Shown here in pieces: positions 1-8,293 of a stretch of 64,000 bases of DNA. Numbering within the stretch: position 1 is the first letter of the stretch; the number at the start of each line of letters is the position of its first letter. The notes below the pieces were generated by a model. The model was not told where the DNA came from and made no database searches. It saw only the letters and a list, made by a program, of their open reading frames with translations. Position numbers and translations under genes: made by a program. The stretch covers positions 4,281,001 through 4,345,000 of the forward strand of contig NZ_CP017174.1 of the NCBI RefSeq assembly GCF_006402735.1. The letters run 5' to 3'. This DNA is from Myxococcus xanthus. GTDB lineage: Bacteria; Myxococcota; Myxococcia; Myxococcales; Myxococcaceae.

Positions 1-2
1 CG

Positions 3-2768
3 GACGCGGCGCATGCCGCGGATGCCGTTCAGCGCCTCAAGCGCACGTCGCTGGCGTTGCCCGCGCTCTTCACCGTGGAATTTGCGCTGGCCCAGCTGTG
101 GCAATCCTGGGGCGTGAAGCCCGAGGCGCTCATCGGCCACAGCCTGGGCGAGTACGCCGCGGCCTGCCTCGCGGGCGTCTTCTCCTTGGAGGACGCCCTG
201 GCGCTGGTGGTGCTGCGCGGCCAGCTCTTCGAGGAGTTGCCCGGTGGCGGCATGCTCAGCGTCCCGTTGCCCGAGGCGGAGCTGCGCCCGTTGCTGGGGG
301 ATTCGCTGTCCATTGCCGCGATGAACGGACCCGCGCAGTGCGCGGTCGCCGGTACGGTGGAGGCCGTGGAGGTGCTGGCCGCGGAGCTGACCCGGCGCGA
401 GGTGGAGTTCCGTCACATCCCCATCGACGTGGCGGCGCACTCCCACCTGGTGGAGCCCATCCTCGCGCGCTTCCAGTCCTTCGTGGGGACCCTGACGCGC
501 AATGCCCCCACGTTGCCCATTGTCTCCAACGTCACCGGCACATGGATGACGCCAGCGGAGGCGGTGGACCCGGCCTACTGGACGCGGCACCTGCGGCAGA
601 CAGTGCGCTTTGGTGACGGCATCCGCACGCTGGCCGCGCAGCCTGGCCGCGTCTATCTGGAGGTTGGTCCGGGCCGCACGCTGGGGACGCTGGCGCGCCT
701 GCAGCTCAATGGGCCCAAGGCCCCCTCGGTGCTCTCCTCGCTGCGTCACCCGCAGGACCCGGTGCCGGATGACGCGTTCCTCACCACCACCGTCGGCCGG
801 CTGTGGGCGGCGGGCATGGAGGTGGATTGGAGCGCGGTGCACGGCGGTGCTCGGCGTCTGCGCGTGCCGCTCCCGACCTATCCCTTCGAGGGCCAGGATT
901 ACTGGCTGGCGCCGGAGGTGTCCTCCGCGCGTCGCAGGGGTATCGCGCGCAAGAGCGCGGACGTGGCCGGCTGGTTCTATTTGCCCTCGTGGCAGCGTGC
1001 GCCGTTGATTCCCAAGGCGGGACCGGTGACGCCGCGCGGGTGGCTCGTCTACCTGGACGCGGGGGGGCTGGGGGCGGCCCTGGCGGAGCGATTGGAGCGC
1101 CTGGGCCACGGCGTCGTTCGCGTGACGCCTGGCACCGGTTTCCGTCAGGTGACGGAGCGCGAGTTCACCGTAGATGGGCGAGAGCGTGAGGACCACGCCC
1201 AGTTGCTGCGTGCGTTGAAGGCTCGGGACTTCAACGTAGAGCGCGTGGTGTATCTCTGGAGCCTCGATGTGACTGGGGCGGACTTCGACGAGGCCCAGGT
1301 TCGCGGTTTCTTTGGCGTGCTGCGGCTGGCGCAGGCCCTGTCCGGAGCGGAGCTGCCCGGGCCCGTGGAGTTGACGGTGGTGGGGCGCGAAGCGCTGGAG
1401 GTGGAGAGCGCCGATGCGGTGGCGCCCGAGCGAGCCACGTTGCCGGCGCTGTGCAAGGTGATTCCGCAGGAGCTGGACACCGTGGCGTGCCGCTACGTGG
1501 ATGTCCGCACGCCGTCGGTGGACGCATTGGTGCGGGAGGTGACGTCGGACGCCCCGGAGCCGGTGGTTGCCTGGCGAGGCCCACACCGGCAGGTGCAGGC
1601 GTACGAGCCGCTGCGCATCGAAGCGGACACGCCGGTGTCCTGGCCCCTCAAGCAGCGCGGCGTCTATCTCGTCACGGGCGGTCTGGGCGGCGTGGGCTTG
1701 CGGATGGCGGACTATCTGGCGCGCACCAGGCAGGCGCGGCTGGTCCTGGTGGGGCGCTCCGGCGCGGGGCTGGACTCGGATGGCCGCCGTCAACGTGCGG
1801 TGCGGGCGCTGGAGGCCGCGGGAGCGGAGGTGCTGGTGGCTCGCGCGGATGTGGCGGATGAGGCGCAGTTGCGCGCGGTTCTGGCGGAGGTGGATTCCCG
1901 CTTCGGTTCGCTGGATGGGGTCATCCACGCGGCGGGGCTCGCGGGCGACGGCGCGGTGTCGTTGCTTGGCGCCATGGAGCCGGCGACGTGCGCGCCGCAC
2001 TTCCGGGCGAAGGTGCATGGCACGTATGCGCTGGACCGGGCGCTGGCGGGCCGCACGTTGGGGTTCGTGATGCTGGTCTCCTCCAACGCCACGGTGCTGG
2101 GCGGCCTGGGATTGGGAGCCTACGCGGCGGCCAATGCCTTCCTGGATGCTTTCGCGGCGGCACGCTCGCGAACTGGAGGCACGCGGTGGCTGAGCACCAA
2201 CTGGGATGGATGGCCAGTGGATGCCGCCGAGGGTGCGAAGGCCATCCAGACCAGCATCGACCAGTTCGCCATGACGCCAGATGAGGCGGTGGAGGCCTTC
2301 CGCCGGGTGGTGGAGGCGCCGCTGGAGGGGCAGGTGTTGGTGTCCACGGGCAACCTGGACGCGCGCGTGGCGCAGTGGGTGCGCCGCGAAGGTGCGGGCG
2401 CGAAGAAGGACGCGGGGGGCACGTTGCACTCACGGCCCGCGCTGGGCACGGAGTACGTGGCACCCACTGATGAGGTGGAGCGCGCGCTCGTGCGCGTGTG
2501 GCAGGAGCAGCTGGGGCTGGAGCAACTGGGTATTCACGACAACTTCTTCGACCTGGGAGGGAATTCACTCCTGTGGCTGAAGATCGTCGGGCGCATGAAG
2601 CGGGAGCTGGGGCGGGACGTGCCGCTCACCAGCGTCTTCGAGGCCCCCACCGTGGCCACCCTGGCGAAGAAGCTGGGTCAGGGACCGGCCCCAGCGGAGA
2701 GCACCGCCTTCGAGTCCAGCCAGAGCCGTGGAGCTCAACGCAGAGAGCGGCGCAGCCGTCGCGAGTAG
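3..2768 (+). CDS. Type I polyketide synthase, 5'-truncated: AT-KR-ACP
   Basis: The reading frame is already open at the first base, so the start, and presumably a KS domain, lies upstream. The visible order is acyltransferase, ketoreductase, acyl carrier protein. The AT has the GHSLGEYAAA active-site motif (Ser near base 141). Its substrate-selectivity motif, near bases 430-447, is AAHS rather than the malonyl HAFH or methylmalonyl YASH, so its extender unit cannot be read off. The KR has the Rossmann motif TGGLGGVG (near 1675-1698) and an intact Ser-Tyr-Asn set (SS..., then YAAAN near 2120), so it should reduce. The ACP carries FFDLGGNSL near 2550-2575. The protein ends in an Arg-rich tail, probably a docking helix. 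It is followed closely by a one-module PKS. It is a paralogue of the KS-AT-KR-ACP protein at 18545-23167. No thioesterase domain is present. Confidence 0.93.
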   Translation, partial: DAAHAADAVQRLKRTSLALPALFTVEFALAQLWQSWGVKPEALIGHSLGEYAAACLAGVFSLEDALALVVLRGQLFEELPGGGMLSVPLPEAELRPLLGDSLSIAAMNGPAQCAVAGTVEAVEVLAAELTRREVEFRHIPIDVAAHSHLVEPILARFQSFVGTLTRNAPTLPIVSNVTGTWMTPAEAVDPAYWTRHLRQTVRFGDGIRTLAAQPGRVYLEVGPGRTLGTLARLQLNGPKAPSVLSSLRHPQDPVPDDAFLTTTVGRLWAAGMEVDWSAVHGGARRLRVPLPTYPFEGQDYWLAPEVSSARRRGIARKSADVAGWFYLPSWQRAPLIPKAGPVTPRGWLVYLDAGGLGAALAERLERLGHGVVRVTPGTGFRQVTEREFTVDGREREDHAQLLRALKARDFNVERVVYLWSLDVTGADFDEAQVRGFFGVLRLAQALSGAELPGPVELTVVGREALEVESADAVAPERATLPALCKVIPQELDTVACRYVDVRTPSVDALVREVTSDAPEPVVAWRGPHRQVQAYEPLRIEADTPVSWPLKQRGVYLVTGGLGGVGLRMADYLARTRQARLVLVGRSGAGLDSDGRRQRAVRALEAAGAEVLVARADVADEAQLRAVLAEVDSRFGSLDGVIHAAGLAGDGAVSLLGAMEPATCAPHFRAKVHGTYALDRALAGRTLGFVMLVSSNATVLGGLGLGAYAAANAFLDAFAAARSRTGGTRWLSTNWDGWPVDAAEGAKAIQTSIDQFAMTPDEAVEAFRRVVEAPLEGQVLVSTGNLDARVAQWVRREGAGAKKDAGGTLHSRPALGTEYVAPTDEVERALVRVWQEQLGLEQLGIHDNFFDLGGNSLLWLKIVGRMKRELGRDVPLTSVFEAPTVATLAKKLGQGPAPAESTAFESSQSRGAQRRERRSRRE

Positions 2769-2823
2769 GGCGCGTGCCCGCGCCGAAGCCCCCTTCGACC
2801 TACGAGAACCTGGAGACGACACC

Positions 2824-5800
2824 TTGGACAGCAAGCTCCCTCAGGAGTTCGACGACGCCGACGTCGCCATCATCGGGATGGCCGGGCGATTTCCCGGCGC
2901 TCGGGACGTGGAGACGCTTTGGGCCAATCTCCGCGAGGGAGTGGAGTCCATCCGCTTCTTTTCCAAGGAGGAGGCCCGCGCGGCCGGTGTGCCGGAGGAG
3001 CGGCTGGAGGACCCGTCCTTCGTGAGGGCCGCGGCCATCCTTCCGGAGCCGGAGTTGTTCGACGCGGCCTTCTTCGAGATGCCGCCACGCGAGGCGGAAA
3101 TCACGGACCCTCAGCACCGTGTCTTCCTGGAGTCGTGCTGGGAGGCGCTCGAGCACGCTGGCTACTCACCGCGTGACTACGCTGGCGCCATCTCCGTGTT
3201 CGGCGGCGCTACGCTCAACACGTACCTGTTGATGAACCTGGCGCGGAACCCGCGTGTGCTGGAGTCCTTCGAGCCGGTGCAGGTGAACATCGGCAACGGG
3301 GGCGACTTCCTGGCCACCCGCGTCTCGTACAAGCTCAACCTGCGGGGCGCCAGCCACACCGTGCAGAGCGCGTGCTCCACATCGTTGGTTGCGGTGCACC
3401 AGGCTTGCCAGAGCCTGCTCAACGGCGAGTGCGACATGGCGCTCGCGGGCGGTGCGTCCGTCAACGTGGGGTTCTTCAACGGGTACCGGCACGCGGAAGG
3501 CGGGATGGCTTCACCGGATGGTCACTGCCGGCCCTTTGATGCGAAGGCGCAGGGTACGCTCTTCGGCAGCGGCGTGGGCGTGGTGCTGCTGAAGAAGCTC
3601 CGAGCCGCGGTGCGGGACGGTGACACCATCCATGCCGTCATCAAGGGCTCGGCCACCAACAATGACGGTGCGCTGAAGGCGGGCTTCACCGCGCCCAGCG
3701 TGGACGGCCAGGCCGAGGTGGTGGCGGAGGCGCTCGCGGCGTCGGCCTTGGATGCGGACGACATCAGCTACGTGGAGGCCCATGGCACCGCCACGCCGCT
3801 GGGCGACCCCATCGAGGTGCAGGCTCTCACCAAGGCTTTCCGTGCCACCACCCAGCGACGGCGCTTCTGCGCGCTAGGCTCGGTGAAGGGCAACCTGGGC
3901 CACCTGGACGCGGCCGCGGGCATCACGGGCCTGATGAAGACCGTGATGGCGCTGAAGCACGGCGAGCTGCCGCCCAGTCTTCACTACGAGCGTCCCAACC
4001 CGGCCATCGACTTTGATGGCAGCCCGTTCTACGTCAACGCCGCGCTCAAGCCCTGGCCCGCGGGGGACTCGCCGCGGCGCGCGGGCGTGAGTTCCTTCGG
4101 CGTGGGTGGCACCAACGCGCACGTGGTGCTGGAGGAGGCTCCCCAACTGCCCGCGAGCGCACCCTCGCGACGTGCATGGCACTTGTTGCCTCTGTCAGCC
4201 CGGACGCCCTCGGCGTTGGAGTCAGTAACGACGCGGCTGGTGGAGTCATTGAAGAACCAAAGGGGTGTGAATCTGGCGGACGTGGCCTGGACGCTCCAGG
4301 CCGGACGCCAACGTTTCCTGCACCGTCGCTTCGTATTGGCGCACAGCGCGGAGGATGCGGTCGACGCGCTGTCGCAGCCACAATGCCCTCGCGTGTTCAC
4401 CGAGGCTCAGGACGCGGTGGAGCGGTCCGTGGCGTTCCTCTTCCCGGGCCAGGGGTCGCAGCACGTGGACATGGGGCGAGCGCTTTACGAGGCAGAGCCC
4501 ATCTTCCGCGCCGAGGTGGACCGCTGCGCGGAGTTGCTGAGGCCCCACCTGGACGGACTGGACCTGAGAACGGTGCTGTACCCTCAGCCCGAGGCCGCCG
4601 AGGTCAGCGGGACAAAGCTTGCTCAGACGGCGCTCACGCAGCCCGCGCTCTTCACGCTGGAGTACGCTACCGCGCGCCTGTGGATGTCCTGGGGCGTGAT
4701 GCCGCAGTCGATGCTGGGACACAGCATCGGCGAATACGTGGCGGCGTGCCTCGCGGGTGTCTTCTCGCTGGAGCATGCGCTGAGACTGGTGGCCGCGCGT
4801 GGCCGGCTCATGCAGGGACTTCCTTCCGGTGCGATGCTGGCGGTGCCCCTGTCCGAGGACGAGGTTCAGCCATACCTGCGCGCAGGCGGAGCCGAGCTCA
4901 GTCTGGCGGCCCTCAATGGCCCCATGCAGTGCGTGCTGTCGGGGACGCACGCAGCCGTCGAAGCGGTGCGGAAGCAACTCCAGGATGCGGGGATTCAGTG
5001 TCAGCCGCTGGTGACGTCGCATGCCTTCCACTCGTCGATGATGGACGCCATCCTCGACGTGTTCGCCGCGCAGGTGGCCACGGTGCCGCTGGCGGCGCCC
5101 ACGCTTCCATTCGTCTCCAACGTCACCGGCACCTGGGTGACCGCCGAGCAGGCGACGAGCCCTCGTTACTGGGCCGAGCACCTGCGCGGAACGGTGCGTT
5201 TCGCGGAGGGACTGCACGCGCTCTTCGCCGACGCCAGGCGCGTGTTGCTGGAGGTAGGCCCGGGCCAGGTGCTGGGTAAGCTGGCGAAGCGTCACCCCGC
5301 ATTCACGGCCTCGCACATGGTGCTGGCGTCCATGCCTCCGCCCAAGGATGACGGGGCCACCGCCGGCATGGCGCCGCTGGCCTATGAGACGCTCGGCCGG
5401 CTGTGGCAAGCGGGCGTCCTCGTGGACTGGAAGGGTGTCCATGGCGCGGAGCTTCGATATCGGGTGCCACTTCCCACCTATCCCTTCGAGCGCCAGCGCT
5501 TTTGGATCGAGCCCGCCGCCGTCGAGACCGCGCCTCGGGTCACGATCGCATCCCAGCCCGCGGCGGCGGCGCCGGACGCCACGCCTCAGGCCTCGCAGGC
5601 GGAACCGGGGGGCGAAGCCGTCAGCGCGCGCCCGTGTCAGCCGCGCCCGCAGCTTCGCAGTGCCTACGTCATGCCGGGCACGCCACTCCAGCGGTCGCTG
5701 GTGGAGTTGTGGCAGGAGATGCTGGGCGTGGCGCCCATCGGCATCCAGGACAACTTCTTCGAACTCGGTGGCGACTCGCTCATCGCCGTGCAGCTCAGTG

Positions 5801-6018
5801 GCCGCATCAAGAAGCAGTTGGGCTTGGACCTGCCTGCATCAAGCCTTTACGAAGGCGTCACCGTGGAAGCCCTGGCGGCGCTGCTGAAGCCGGCGGAAGC
5901 GGTGGGGCAGGAGCGCCGTGAAGAGGCGCCAGTGGCGGATGCTGCGCTCCAGCGTCGCAAGCAGACCCTGGCGCGGCAGCGCAACCTTCGTCGCTTCGAC
6001 GACGATGATGATGCATGA
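2824..6018 (+). CDS. Type I polyketide synthase, one module: KS-AT-ACP
   Basis: This enzyme adds one unreduced two-carbon unit to a chain handed on by the preceding PKS. The KS has Cys in SACSTSL (about residue 184), the first His in VEAHGTATPLGDP and the second in [11 protein letters not shown]. The AT has GQGSQ, GHSIGEYVAA and the malonyl-type HAFHS motif. The ACP has FFELGGDSL near bases 5757-5778. No reducing domain and no thioesterase are present. The start is a choice: TTG at 2824 has GGAG 8 bases upstream (2812-2815). The alternative GTG at 2728 overlaps the previous gene and lacks a ribosome-binding site. The C-terminus is Arg-rich and ends in a run of five Asp. It is a paralogue of the KS-AT-ACP protein at 15446-18526. 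Confidence 0.9.
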   Translation: MDSKLPQEFDDADVAIIGMAGRFPGARDVETLWANLREGVESIRFFSKEEARAAGVPEERLEDPSFVRAAAILPEPELFDAAFFEMPPREAEITDPQHRVFLESCWEALEHAGYSPRDYAGAISVFGGATLNTYLLMNLARNPRVLESFEPVQVNIGNGGDFLATRVSYKLNLRGASHTVQSACSTSLVAVHQACQSLLNGECDMALAGGASVNVGFFNGYRHAEGGMASPDGHCRPFDAKAQGTLFGSGVGVVLLKKLRAAVRDGDTIHAVIKGSATNNDGALKAGFTAPSVDGQAEVVAEALAASALDADDISYVEAHGTATPLGDPIEVQALTKAFRATTQRRRFCALGSVKGNLGHLDAAAGITGLMKTVMALKHGELPPSLHYERPNPAIDFDGSPFYVNAALKPWPAGDSPRRAGVSSFGVGGTNAHVVLEEAPQLPASAPSRRAWHLLPLSARTPSALESVTTRLVESLKNQRGVNLADVAWTLQAGRQRFLHRRFVLAHSAEDAVDALSQPQCPRVFTEAQDAVERSVAFLFPGQGSQHVDMGRALYEAEPIFRAEVDRCAELLRPHLDGLDLRTVLYPQPEAAEVSGTKLAQTALTQPALFTLEYATARLWMSWGVMPQSMLGHSIGEYVAACLAGVFSLEHALRLVAARGRLMQGLPSGAMLAVPLSEDEVQPYLRAGGAELSLAALNGPMQCVLSGTHAAVEAVRKQLQDAGIQCQPLVTSHAFHSSMMDAILDVFAAQVATVPLAAPTLPFVSNVTGTWVTAEQATSPRYWAEHLRGTVRFAEGLHALFADARRVLLEVGPGQVLGKLAKRHPAFTASHMVLASMPPPKDDGATAGMAPLAYETLGRLWQAGVLVDWKGVHGAELRYRVPLPTYPFERQRFWIEPAAVETAPRVTIASQPAAAAPDATPQASQAEPGGEAVSARPCQPRPQLRSAYVMPGTPLQRSLVELWQEMLGVAPIGIQDNFFELGGDSLIAVQLSGRIKKQLGLDLPASSLYEGVTVEALAALLKPAEAVGQERREEAPVADAALQRRKQTLARQRNLRRFDDDDDA

Positions 6019-6036
6019 CCGCTCCACCGATTGCTG

Positions 6037-6070
6037 CGACGGACGGCTCGCATGATGGGGCCGTCCATCG
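6037..6070 (+). terminator. Hairpin after the PKS stop, possible terminator
   Basis: The arms are GGACGGC (6041-6047) and GCCGTCC (6060-6066), with a 12-base loop. After one mismatch, three more pairs extend the stem (CGA 6037-6039 with TCG 6068-6070). It starts 19 bases after the PKS stop codon, between convergent transcription units. There is no T-tract, so intrinsic termination is not certain. Confidence 0.45.
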
Positions 6071-6113
6071 TGGGAAGCTTCGTGGCGCTCGTTGATGCAC
6101 ATCGCCGCGAGAT

Positions 6114-6335
6114 ATGCTGCTCGTGGCCATGGACCTCCGAGACATCATCCCAGACGTGCGTGATGGGCTCAGCCAGGTGGAGCGCGTCATCCTTCACACG
6201 CTGCATCAGCTTCAACGGGAGCGGGGTGGCCGCTCCGTTCCCACTGTCATGCTCACATCGACGTTTCAGGACGTCTTGCGGATGCGGCCATTCTGGGTGC
6301 CGCCAGCAGCCATGGCCATGGCCACGCGGGAGTAG
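6114..6335 (+). CDS. Small hypothetical protein, possibly a truncated remnant
   Basis: This is a 73-codon frame. Its first ~47 codons (to about base 6256) look protein-like: a charged amphipathic stretch followed by RERGGRSVPTVML, with mostly G or C at third positions. The last ~24 codons run antisense into the 3' end of the FemAB-like gene (from 6266) and look like shadow sequence. It may therefore be a real short gene, or the 5' remnant of one cut by a rearrangement. An internal ATG at 6129 is an equally good start. There is no clear ribosome-binding site. Function is not recognised. Confidence 0.3.
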   Translation: MLLVAMDLRDIIPDVRDGLSQVERVILHTLHQLQRERGGRSVPTVMLTSTFQDVLRMRPFWVPPAAMAMATRE

Positions 6336-7504
6336 GCAGACACGTAGGGCTGAAGCACCGTGCGTGACCAGCGCCCCGGAATCCACAGGTAGCTGTACAG
6401 CCCGTGCCTGCGCGCGCCACGGCGCCGCTTCGTCTCGTACCCGCTGGCGCCCAGCCAGAGTTTCTTGACGCCGAGTTCATAGGCCCGGCGCAGGGGCTCG
6501 TAGAAGGCGAGGTTGAAGTACAGCGGCGTCTCGGATGCCCCGGCCTCGGCGCGGCCGACCCGGTAGAACCACATCTCATCGTTCTTGTGGAGCAGCAGGG
6601 AGAAGCCGATGGGTTCGCCGTTCTGGTAGGCGACCACGGCCTCGGCCTCGGGCGAGACGTGCTGGTCGAGCGCTGCCCAGAACGTGGAAGGATGGCGGAG
6701 GTGCTCGCTGCCATACTTGGAGTAGGTCACCTCGTAGAACCGCTCCAGTTGCTCCGCCATCTCGCCCATCCGGGAGACGCGCTCGAAGCGAACGCCCGCA
6801 TCCCGAGCGTGCGCCATCTCCTTCTTGAGCACCCGCCGGACGTCGCTCTTGAACTGGCCCAGGTAGGCGTCGAAGTTGTCCCCCGGGACATCCATGACGT
6901 TGTCGTCGTAGATGAAGATCTCCTGGAACGTCGCCGAGGTGAGCGCCTCTCTCAGCGTCGTGTCATCCCGTTCCACGCCGTAGAAATAGAGCGGCAGCCG
7001 CTCGCTGGTAGCGAGCTCCCGGAGTCCTTGGAGGATGAGCTCCCGAGCCTGCTTCGCGACGTCCACGGACTGCGCGGCACAGTGGATGCTGCTCCGCATG
7101 CTGAGCGGGCTGGTGACGAAAACGCCGCCATCGAAGCCTGCTCCCGTGCGCCAGGCCACGTTGCGGTAGAGGTCCGCCGCCGCGATGGCCACCCGGCTCC
7201 AGGCCGGCCCGTTGGCGAAGCCTTTCTTCCAACTGGTGAAGAGGAAATGCTCCAGCGAGTAGGGCGTGTAGATGGTCTTGCTACGGGTGATGAAACACGG
7301 GCACATCGCGACGGGAGTGCCCTGCTGATACGCAATGGCATATCGCAGGGACAGCTCCCCCCGGGCCATGGCGGACAGGTCGACCGCGTCCAGCATGCGG
7401 AACCAGCGCCGGCCGAAGAAGACGCTCGACTCGGAGGTGAGGGCATCCAGCTCCGCGTCGCTCAGGTGGCTGACGGAGTCGTGGAATTTCAGGGTAAGCG
7501 TCAT
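6266..7504 (-). CDS. FemAB/GNAT-fold acyltransferase-like protein (DUF482/PF04339-like)
   Basis: A 412-residue cytoplasmic protein with no signal peptide or membrane segment. Its C-terminal half resembles the FemAB-like/GNAT-fold family once called DUF482 (peptidogalycan biosynthesis/recognition). It shows an acceptor-side stretch with LGQFKSDVRRVLKKE (about residue 215), then VVAYQNGEPIGFSLLLH (about 290) and YFNLAFYEPLRRAYELG followed by KLWLGASGYETKRRRG (about 330-370), the family's characteristic end. Members are thought to transfer acyl or aminoacyl groups; the donor here is unknown. It lies 31 bases downstream of the GST-like gene on the same strand and is probably cotranscribed. A role adding an acyl or aminoacyl group to the cluster product is inference. 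Family assignment is moderately sure; function is not. Confidence 0.8.
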   Translation of the reverse strand: MTLTLKFHDSVSHLSDAELDALTSESSVFFGRRWFRMLDAVDLSAMARGELSLRYAIAYQQGTPVAMCPCFITRSKTIYTPYSLEHFLFTSWKKGFANGPAWSRVAIAAADLYRNVAWRTGAGFDGGVFVTSPLSMRSSIHCAAQSVDVAKQARELILQGLRELATSERLPLYFYGVERDDTTLREALTSATFQEIFIYDDNVMDVPGDNFDAYLGQFKSDVRRVLKKEMAHARDAGVRFERVSRMGEMAEQLERFYEVTYSKYGSEHLRHPSTFWAALDQHVSPEAEAVVAYQNGEPIGFSLLLHKNDEMWFYRVGRAEAGASETPLYFNLAFYEPLRRAYELGVKKLWLGASGYETKRRRGARRHGLYSYLWIPGRWSRTVLQPYVSAYSRVAMAMAAGGTQNGRIRKTS

Positions 7505-7535
7505 GGCCGGGGGGCTTCGTCGGGCGCGGGTCCGC

Positions 7536-8222
7536 TCAGCCGTTGAGCAGCTGGACGGCGGGGTGCCGCTTGGGGCTGGCGAGGTGCCGCGCGAGGTTGG
7601 GGCGCTGCTTCATGCGCTCGAAGAACCCGAACAGCCCAGGGTAGGTGCTCTCCAGAAGGTCCTGGAGGCCGTTGTCCACGAGCAGCTCCAGGAAGCCGAA
7701 GACGCTGGTGTCCGCCACCGTCACGGAGGGGCCGACGAAGAAGCCGTCACCGCTGCCGTTGCTCTTCAGCAGGCGCTCGAAGTGTGAGAGCCACTGCGGC
7801 AGTTCCTCGCCCAGGATGATGGGGAGCTGCTCGGAGAGCTGGTCCGGCGTGAGCGAGGTCAGGCTGCGCGCACGGGCCGTCACTTCCTCGACGCCGTCGA
7901 TGATCATGTCGCAGGCGGCGGTCTCCCGCGCATCCTTCCCATAGAGGCCGCGGGTGCGCGCGACGTGACGCATGATGGCCAGGCTCTGCACCACGCGGAA
8001 GCCGTCTGGCTCCTCCCACAGCGGCACCTTGTCGAAGGCCAGCATGCCAGCCGCCTTGATGGCCTCGAAGGCCGGTGTCTTCACCTTGGCCTGCACGTCA
8101 TAGGTGCCCAGGTCGATGTCCTCGTACTCCGTTCCGGACTCGGCGAGCAGCAGGCGGATCTTCTCGGCGACGCCTCGACCCGTGAAATACGACAGGCGCG
8201 GCAATGATGATTGAGCGTTCAT
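7536..8222 (-). CDS. Glutathione S-transferase-like protein
   Basis: A 228-residue protein with GST architecture. The N-terminal thioredoxin-like domain has a potential catalytic Tyr12 in SYFTGRGVAEKIRLLL, the sigma-class-like signature. It also has VPLW, then VVQSLAIMRHVA, the Gln-Ser motif that binds the gamma-glutamyl part of glutathione. An all-helical C-terminal domain follows. In biosynthetic clusters such proteins can conjugate thiols, open epoxides, isomerise double bonds or serve as a detoxifying resistance function. None of these is shown directly. It is divergent from the LanB-like gene, with 71 bases between the start codons, so the two may share a control region. It is followed by the FemAB-like gene. 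Confidence 0.88.
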   Translation of the reverse strand: MNAQSSLPRLSYFTGRGVAEKIRLLLAESGTEYEDIDLGTYDVQAKVKTPAFEAIKAAGMLAFDKVPLWEEPDGFRVVQSLAIMRHVARTRGLYGKDARETAACDMIIDGVEEVTARARSLTSLTPDQLSEQLPIILGEELPQWLSHFERLLKSNGSGDGFFVGPSVTVADTSVFGFLELLVDNGLQDLLESTYPGLFGFFERMKQRPNLARHLASPKRHPAVQLLNG

Positions 8223-8249
8223 ACAGGGTTCGTGGTTGGAAGGGAGAGG

Positions 8250-8262
8250 CTCTATACTAGAG
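8250..8262. promoter_or_regulatory. Small palindrome over a candidate -10 element in a divergent intergenic region
   Basis: In the 71-base gap between the GST-like and LanB-like genes, CTCTA and TAGAG arms flank a 3-base centre. The palindrome overlaps TATACT at 8253-8258, a 5/6 match to a sigma-70 -10 element pointing toward the LanB-like gene. No good -35 was found at the right distance. A second -10-like hexamer, TATTAT, sits at 8269-8274. A dyad over a promoter in a divergent region could be an operator, but this one is short. Confidence 0.25.
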
Positions 8263-8293
8263 TAAACGTATTATTCGGAAGGGGCAGACTTCC

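Noticed and set aside
6404..7546. 380-codon plus-strand frame opposite the FemAB-like gene, and a 298-codon frame at 12303-13199 opposite the JmjC-like gene
   Set aside because: The minus-strand frames carry family motifs and proper starts. The plus frames read as shadows.
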